Shown here: piece after piece, positions 59,801 to 64,000 of the stretch
Numbering within the stretch: position 1 is the stretch's first letter
How the letters are laid out: each line of letters begins with the position of its first letter
Origin: Syngnathus acus
Taxonomy: Eukaryota > Chordata > Actinopteri > Syngnathiformes > Syngnathidae
Length of the DNA: 64,000 nucleotides
NCBI RefSeq assembly: GCF_901709675.1
Contig: NC_051100.1
Location: forward strand, 13,312,286-13,376,285
Reading direction: 5' to 3'
Notes under the pieces: model-generated
Seen by the model: only the letters and a program-made list of their open reading frames with translations
The model's database searches: none
What the model was told of the DNA's origin: nothing
Made by a program: the position numbers and the translations under genes

Positions 59801-61581
59801 TCTGACTCTGGAGGAGCAGGACCGGGAGGCGGCCATGGAGGCGCTCCAGAGAAGCTTGCAGCAGGTATGGCGTAAGGAGCGGACCTCCGCTGTGGCCAGT
59901 GCGTGTGGAGCATGTCTTGCTTTGCTGTCATCTTGTGGCCGCTGTGAAACGTTTTCAGGCCGCATCAGGCGGCTTGTTGCACTGATTATCGTGTTACATT
60001 TTACTTGGTGGGATGAGAGGACTTCTACTATTTGCCTTTCCACTTGAGTATATTTTTAATGATTCCTCTTAAAGGAAGTCCTTTCACAATGGCTTAACCA
60101 CACTATATTCATTCAAGGGGCCTTTGTGGTTTACGTACTCTAATTGTCTAATTGTCAGGTGAAGGACTGGATGACGTCAGAGCAGAGGCGGACAACGGCT
60201 CTGGAGTCGAGCGTGCGGCCGCCGGAGGCCCGGGACGGCGCCCCAGAGGCGTCCGATGGGAAGCTGTGGGGGGAAATGAAACGCGCGTCGGCCGAGATGA
60301 AGCGTCTGTCAGCGTCGTTCAACTCGCTGGTGAAGGACGCCACCCGCCACAGCGAGGTCCTGGAGACCCTGCTGGGCGAGGAGGTCCTGGAGTTCCTGGA
60401 GTGGCCCGTTCTGGACCAGGAGGCGCACTCCATCCCGGCACTCAAAGAGCACCTGAGGGTGCTCGAGCAGACGCTGGGTGGTCGCAACCTGGCCGCCCAC
60501 ACAGGCAATGAGCCGGGTACGCTTGGCTTCTGACAAGTCTCGGACGTGATTTGACGTCTTCAAAAAATGCAACGTAGTAAGAGTATGTGCGGTTGCATCC
60601 GTCTGTCCCAGCCCCTGCCTCTCGGTCCGCCCCCGGGATGCCCTTAACTGGGTGTCCCGCCCGGGGCCCGAAGCGTTTACTTTGAAAAAATTAGAGTGTT
60701 CAAAGCAGGCCAGCGCCGCCTTGCATACCGCAGCTAGGAATGATGGAATAGGACCCCAGTTCTATTTTGTGGGTTTTCCCTCCTGAACTGGGGCCATGAT
60801 TGAGAGGGACGGCCGGGGGCATTCGTATTGCGCCGCTAGAGGTAAAATTCTTGTATTCTTGCGCCCATCGCTAAAGTGCGGCTTCAGTGGAGAGCTGATT
60901 TTTCCTTTTTTCCCGCTGCCAATAGTTTCAAGGTTGTAACCCAAAACTATTGTCACCCATGACTGGTGGTTTAGGCAGAGAGTGCTAGGATATGACGTGC
61001 GTCCGTCTGGCCATTTAGCAAGTTGCTGATACTCACCAGGGTGGTTGAAACTTGAAAATGAAACAGTAGCGTCAACACTTGCTTGCGATTGGGGTGGTCT
61101 CGAAGGGAAATACGTACTTTCCAACTTTTACTTTTTGACTATTTTGATGTTGATTTTTACTACTGCCATCACCTTTGACTTTTAACTTTTCACTGACTTT
61201 CTCTTTTCGCTGTTGACTCTGGCTTTTGCCATGCTGCCGAAGTGGATTTATGTGTGAGGGCCATAAGCATGCATGGCCCTTGACTTTGAGCCGGTCATCG
61301 CAGGAGATGCGGAGGAGGCGCCCTCAGCGGTTAAGCCTCCGTCCCGGTGGCTGGGCGGCGCTGCGAAGAGCCGAGCAAGACGAAGAACGTCTCGGGAGCA
61401 TCTGCAGCAGTCCGGCGGAGACAGCGGCAACCTGCAGAAGCTGGAAAGGAGTGTGGAGAAGCTGAAGACAAAGCTTCTCCAAATGGAGGCGGCGCCCTTC
61501 TGCCGGGATGGCTTCCATGGCAAGGAGGTGGCGCGGCTCAAGCGAGGCCCGCACAAACACCTCGGGACCTTCCAGAACTGA
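53856..61581 (+). CDS. mmrn2: EMI-domain coiled-coil protein, multimerin-2-like, lacking C1q
   Basis: A secreted matrix glycoprotein; in mammals multimerin-2 is an endothelial matrix protein. Nine exons join in frame with GT-AG introns: 53856-54043, 55345-55467, 55569-55675, 57554-58084, 58435-58790, 58900-59094, 59424-59864, 60159-60516 and 61304-61581, giving 2577 nt, 858 aa plus stop. Residues 1-19 form a signal peptide (MRAVKVLLVLLAFVLNTRG). The EMI domain is about 64-138, with seven cysteines at 66, 80, 93, 100, 127, 128 and 136; KSQSPCPSGTPDC and LLWRCCPGHGGDNC match multimerin-2 better than the EMILINs. Exon 4 (141-316) is a Gln/Asp/Pro-rich linker with 12-residue repeats. Exons 5-8 encode heptad-like coiled coil with a VDYLYSFLYK motif and a CDC pair. 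The end is basic (RLKRGPHKHLGTFQN). Multimerin-2 normally ends in a C1q domain; none is seen before the stop or in the next 2 kb. The symbol is by EMI similarity. Confidence 0.85.
54331..54480 (-). other. Short antisense open stretch with exon-like features
   Basis: On the minus strand, after TTCAG, a 50-codon frame runs to a TGA and includes DFDLTNPYGKSSC and CDGRACLIPGG with four cysteines. I do not recognise it. GC-rich codon use and a possible acceptor make it look exon-like, but no partner exon was found, so it may be chance. Confidence 0.2.
54482..54700 (+). mobile_element. Degraded tRNA-derived SINE
   Basis: Resembles the SINE at 29495: box A-like GTGAGCACGTCTGCCTCACAG and box B-like TGTTCGATTCTG, followed by a diverged body. 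Confidence 0.6.
55676..57553. other. Intron 3 of the EMI-domain gene
   Basis: No exon seen. At about 56605-56715 there is a degenerate minisatellite of ~20-bp GC-rich units of the form CGCGGTCGTTCATCTCGGT. Confidence 0.55.
57676..57819 (+). repeat. 36-bp coding tandem repeat in exon 4 of the EMI gene
   Basis: Four in-frame copies of a 12-residue unit: HDSAQDPAYGPK, QDSAQDPVYGPN, QDRAQDLAYRPR and QDRAQDPTHGLN (residues about 181-228). A looser VQVQD-based repeat follows around residues 245-290. Confidence 0.9.
60601..60853 (+). pseudogene. 18S rRNA fragment in intron 8 of the EMI gene
   Basis: About 250 bp match the middle of vertebrate 18S rRNA in sense orientation: GTCTGTCCCAGCCCCTGCC, then GGGCCCGAAGCGTTTACTTT, AAAATTAGAGTGTTCAAAGC, ATACCGCAGCTAGGAAT, GAGGGACGGCCGGGGGCATT and CGTATTGCGCCGCTAGAGGT. 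Homology stops abruptly after AAATTCTTG, where 18S continues GACCGGCG. Scattered substitutions and indels show it is not a functional copy. No poly-A tail or target duplication was evident. Confidence 0.9.
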
Positions 61582-61593
61582 ACTTTGTTACAT

Positions 61594-61599
61594 ATTAAA
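61594..61599 (+). terminator. Variant polyadenylation signal of the EMI gene
   Basis: ATTAAA 13 bp after the stop codon; a canonical AATAAA lies at 62056-62061. Which is used is unknown. Confidence 0.3.
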
Positions 61600-61639
61600 T
61601 TGTAGATAAATTATTAGTATTATGATTCATTCATTTTCT

Positions 61640-61900
61640 GGATTGCTTCATCCTCTCGAGGGCATACTGGAGCGTATCCCAGCAGTCTTTAGGCGGGGGA
61701 CACCCTGAAGGTGTTGCCAGCCAATCGCAGAGCACACATCGATGAACAACAATTCGCACCTACGGACAAATTGGAGCGCTCAATTGGCCTACTGTGCATG
61801 TCTTTGGAATGTGAGAGGAAAGCGGAGTACCCTGAATCAAACCCACAACCTCTGAACTCTGAGGCGGACATGCTAACTAGTCGACCACCGTGTTGCCTAT
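61640..61900 (-). mobile_element. SINE/LINE-tail repeat (minus)
   Basis: On the minus strand: GGTGGTCGACTAGTTAGCAT, CTCAGAGTTCAGAGGTTG, TTTCCTCTCACATTCCAAAG and a 3' part with GCCAACACCTTCAGGGTGTC, matching the common fish tRNA-SINE body of the 29495 copy followed by an L2-like tail. Confidence 0.8.
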
Positions 61901-62248
61901 TATTATTATTAAAACTTAACCTAAAACACATGCTAGATAACAAAACAAGGGCAGATGTGAAATTAGTGAAAATGTGTTGACCGGTATTACGATTCCGGTC
62001 CTGGTTTGGTCCACATGTCAGAAAATTAGCAAAGAAATTAATGATTGTGTTCCAAAATAAAATCAGATGTTTGCAATTGTCTTCAATTGATCGTCAACAT
62101 GTGTGATTTTACAAACATGACTGATAATTTTGACTGAACTAAAAAAGGTTCAACCCTTTGGGGTGAACGTGCTGACCTCTTTTTGTGTTGCGAGAGCCTT
62201 TGAGGTTTTAGGAGCGTTTTGCTCAAGTACTTTTTTATTGACCTGCAG

Positions 62249-62800
62249 GAGGCAGCATAACAATCCGGCGCCTCGTGTTCACGAGACTGACGAAGCAGAA
62301 GAAGCGGAAGCGCTCAACGATGCACTCGCTGCAAATGTCCACGTCGTCCGCGGCGGCGCCGTCCTACCACAATGTGGCCGACTTTTACCCCAGAAAGTTG
62401 GGGCCCAAGCCCGACGTGGTTCCGTCCGGCGTGACCGAGCGGAAGGTGGGACCGCTGGACAAACCGGACATGGTGGCGGTGGATGTCATCAACGTCGGCG
62501 ATCACGGTTTGTTATGCTAACAGGCTACATGCTAACTGCGTCTACACCAGCTGGCTGCCTGTTTCTGTTGTTTAACTTTTTTTAAGGTTACGTTGGACTG
62601 AATGGCAATGTTTAACATTGCATTATGTGGCCTAACGCTTTAAAAGTTAGCACTGTTTTAATTTATTACTTTATCAACTTCACGAGCTGATCAAATGACT
62701 CTTTTTAGAGGTAATTTCTCAGGATGGATCTTGATTTTTGCGTGTCTGTCTTCAGAAATGCCCCCGATGCACAAGAAAAAGCACGACACTTACGTCCTGG
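62249..62800 (+). CDS. Two open exons upstream of slc30a6, identity unclear
   Basis: Exon a, 62249-62506, follows TGACCTGCAG and ends before GTTTGT. Exon b, 62756-62800, follows GTCTTCAG and ends CTG before GTGAGT. They join in frame: ...RLTKQKKRKRSTMHSLQMST, SYHNVADFYPRKLGPKPDVV, PDMVAVDVINVGDHE, then MPPMHKKKHDTYVL. The last codon boundary also joins in frame with the slc30a6 exon at 63874 (VL-GTIHPF). I do not recognise the sequence. It could be an N-terminal extension or alternative start of slc30a6, or the 3' part of an unrelated short gene between it and the EMI gene. Wobble-position GC bias and two good splice junctions favour real coding. Confidence 0.45.
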
Positions 62801-63288
62801 TGAGTGTTTGTCATATTTCTCACATTTCGCCATCCTGGCTTCTTTTAACCCCCCCCCCCCAATAAAAGGCATTTTTTGTTGCGCCTTTAACACATATTTT
62901 CAGCCATTTTCAACATTCACATTAGTCAAAAGAACAGACCCAACTGGGGACCAATCGGCCAATCTTATGAATTCGTGCAAAATCGAAATTACCAAATGAA
63001 AAGATTGCTTAGATTTTTGCCACAATTTCAGACAGCTTTTCAGAATCGAATGAATTCTGCAGCACTTGTTTTCAGCGTCAGCTCCTCTTTGGCGTTCTCT
63101 TATCATTTCCACCCAGCTCGCATCTCTCAGTCTATGACTTGAAGGTGATGTTCGAGATAATCTTCCAAGTCTGATGAGTCCAAATCATTTCCTGTTGTTC
63201 CAAACACACCTCTGGGTGGCGACGTAGGACAAGTCGCGCTCCCTGCTCAGCTCGTCCACCTCTTAAGATTGCAGCATTTCAAATGTAA

Positions 63289-63837
63289 GGGTGTATTTAG
63301 ACCTGACTGTTTGGTCCACTTTAAAAGGACCAGGGTTCGATTCTAATGCTAGTCCAGACCTTTTATGCAGGTGTGAATACACGCAAACAAATCCCGGTGT
63401 GGATTAAAGGACCGGACCAAGACCCACTTTTTAAAGCGGTCTCGGTTCGCTTCCAAACGAACTCTGGTGCGGTTTGCTTCAGGTGTGATTACAAACAGCG
63501 TAGATCCGAACCAACAGCACAAATATGCAGAGCAGGTATGCAGCGCGTAGGATTCGCATGTTTTCCTCCAGTTCTGGGTCTGTGCTCTGTATGCCGCCCT
63601 GGTCATTGCTGTCCAGTGGGAGCACAGAGCATCGCAAGCGTGGATGTGTTTAAAAAATATACTTCACTTGCAAAATGTACAGTCTGAATAAGAACCGCAC
63701 CAAACGAAAAAAATTAAATCCGCTTTTGGCACAAACAAGCGGACTAAAGGACTTTTCTGGTCTGAATACACCCTTAGTCCACTTTTGGCCCAAACCAAAC
63801 AAGCGGACTAAAGGACATTTCTGGTCTGAATACACCC
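63289..63837. mobile_element. PIF/Harbinger-like non-autonomous element
   Basis: Ends GGGTGTATTTAGACC and, inverted, GGGTGTATTCAGACC, flanked by the 3-bp duplication TAA (63286-63288 and 63838-63840), as in PIF/Harbinger. The right terminus is duplicated: a ~65-bp block ending in GGTCTGAATACACCC is present twice (ending 63777 and 63837). 549 bp, no transposase. Confidence 0.8.
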
Positions 63838-63873
63838 TAATGCGTGTAATAATGTCACGTTTTCCTCCCGCAG

Positions 63874-63960
63874 GGCACAATTCATCCCTTCAGGAAGACA
63901 CACAGGTCGTTTCCTGGAAAACTGTTACAAGAATTCCGATTGGTCACGTCTGACAGACGG
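63874..63960 (+). CDS. slc30a6: Zinc transporter 6 (SLC30A6), first common coding exon, cut by window end
   Basis: ZnT6 is a cation-diffusion-facilitator family protein that partners ZnT5 in zinc loading of the early secretory pathway. The exon follows CTCCCGCAG and ends AGACGG before GTACGT; it encodes 29 residues, GTIHPFRKTHRSFPGK then LLQEFRLVTSDRR, which match the N-terminus of vertebrate ZnT6 (MGTIHLFRKPQRS...REFRLVAADRR) closely. Transmembrane segments would lie beyond the window. In mammals the start codon sits at the end of the previous exon; here no upstream exon ending in ATG was found, and the nearest open exon ends in CTG. Confidence 0.88.
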
Positions 63961-64000
63961 GTACGTGTGCACGTGCTTGCAAAAATGAGATCACGCTGAA

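Noticed and set aside
60762-61124. 120-codon minus-strand frame
   Set aside because: Antisense of the 18S rRNA fragment and flanking intron.

Overview
The window is nuclear genomic DNA of a vertebrate, almost certainly a teleost fish. It has no operons. Instead there are split genes with GT-AG introns, recognisable vertebrate protein families, abundant CA/TG and GATG microsatellites, tRNA-derived SINEs, an L2/CR1-type LINE, sushi-like Ty3/gypsy debris, hAT, Tc1/mariner and PIF/Harbinger non-autonomous elements, and an endogenous LTR element. The species cannot be fixed from sequence reading alone.

Layout. Bases 1-36,230 hold no host exon that I can recognise. They are intergenic or the large upstream intron of the neuregulin gene, and are filled with mobile DNA: a TA-flanked TIR element (4.0-4.9 kb); a 9.5-kb minus-strand LTR retroelement (7.2-16.7 kb) with a 4-bp target duplication and a tRNA-Trp-like primer site, carrying a nested hAT element; a broken hAT BED-finger fragment and a solo LTR of the same family (18.1-19.5 kb); another TA-flanked TIR element (20.3-21.1 kb); a composite gypsy element (23.0-27.3 kb) with a solo LTR inside its 5' LTR and an I-clade LINE inside its gag; and a dead L2/CR1-like LINE (29.8-33.8 kb) containing a further retroposon.

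From 36.2 kb the window becomes genic. The 3' part of a neuregulin-3 gene (second half of the EGF domain, transmembrane segment, cytoplasmic tail) lies on the plus strand at 36.2-46.3 kb. A complete six-exon carbonyl reductase (SDR family, 275 aa) is on the minus strand at 49.0-51.2 kb. A complete nine-exon EMI-domain/coiled-coil secreted protein most like multimerin-2 but without C1q (858 aa) is on the plus strand at 53.9-61.6 kb. The first exons of a zinc transporter 6 (SLC30A6) gene are on the plus strand at the right edge, with two upstream open exons of uncertain identity.

The four genes have no evident joint function: growth-factor ligand, cytosolic carbonyl reduction, extracellular matrix, Golgi zinc transport. 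The most unusual items are an 18S rRNA fragment in an intron of the EMI gene, the young but apparently non-coding LTR element with near-identical LTRs, the Gln/Asp-rich 12-residue repeats and missing C1q of the multimerin-like protein, and several transposon insertions ending about 35-70 bp upstream of coding exons.
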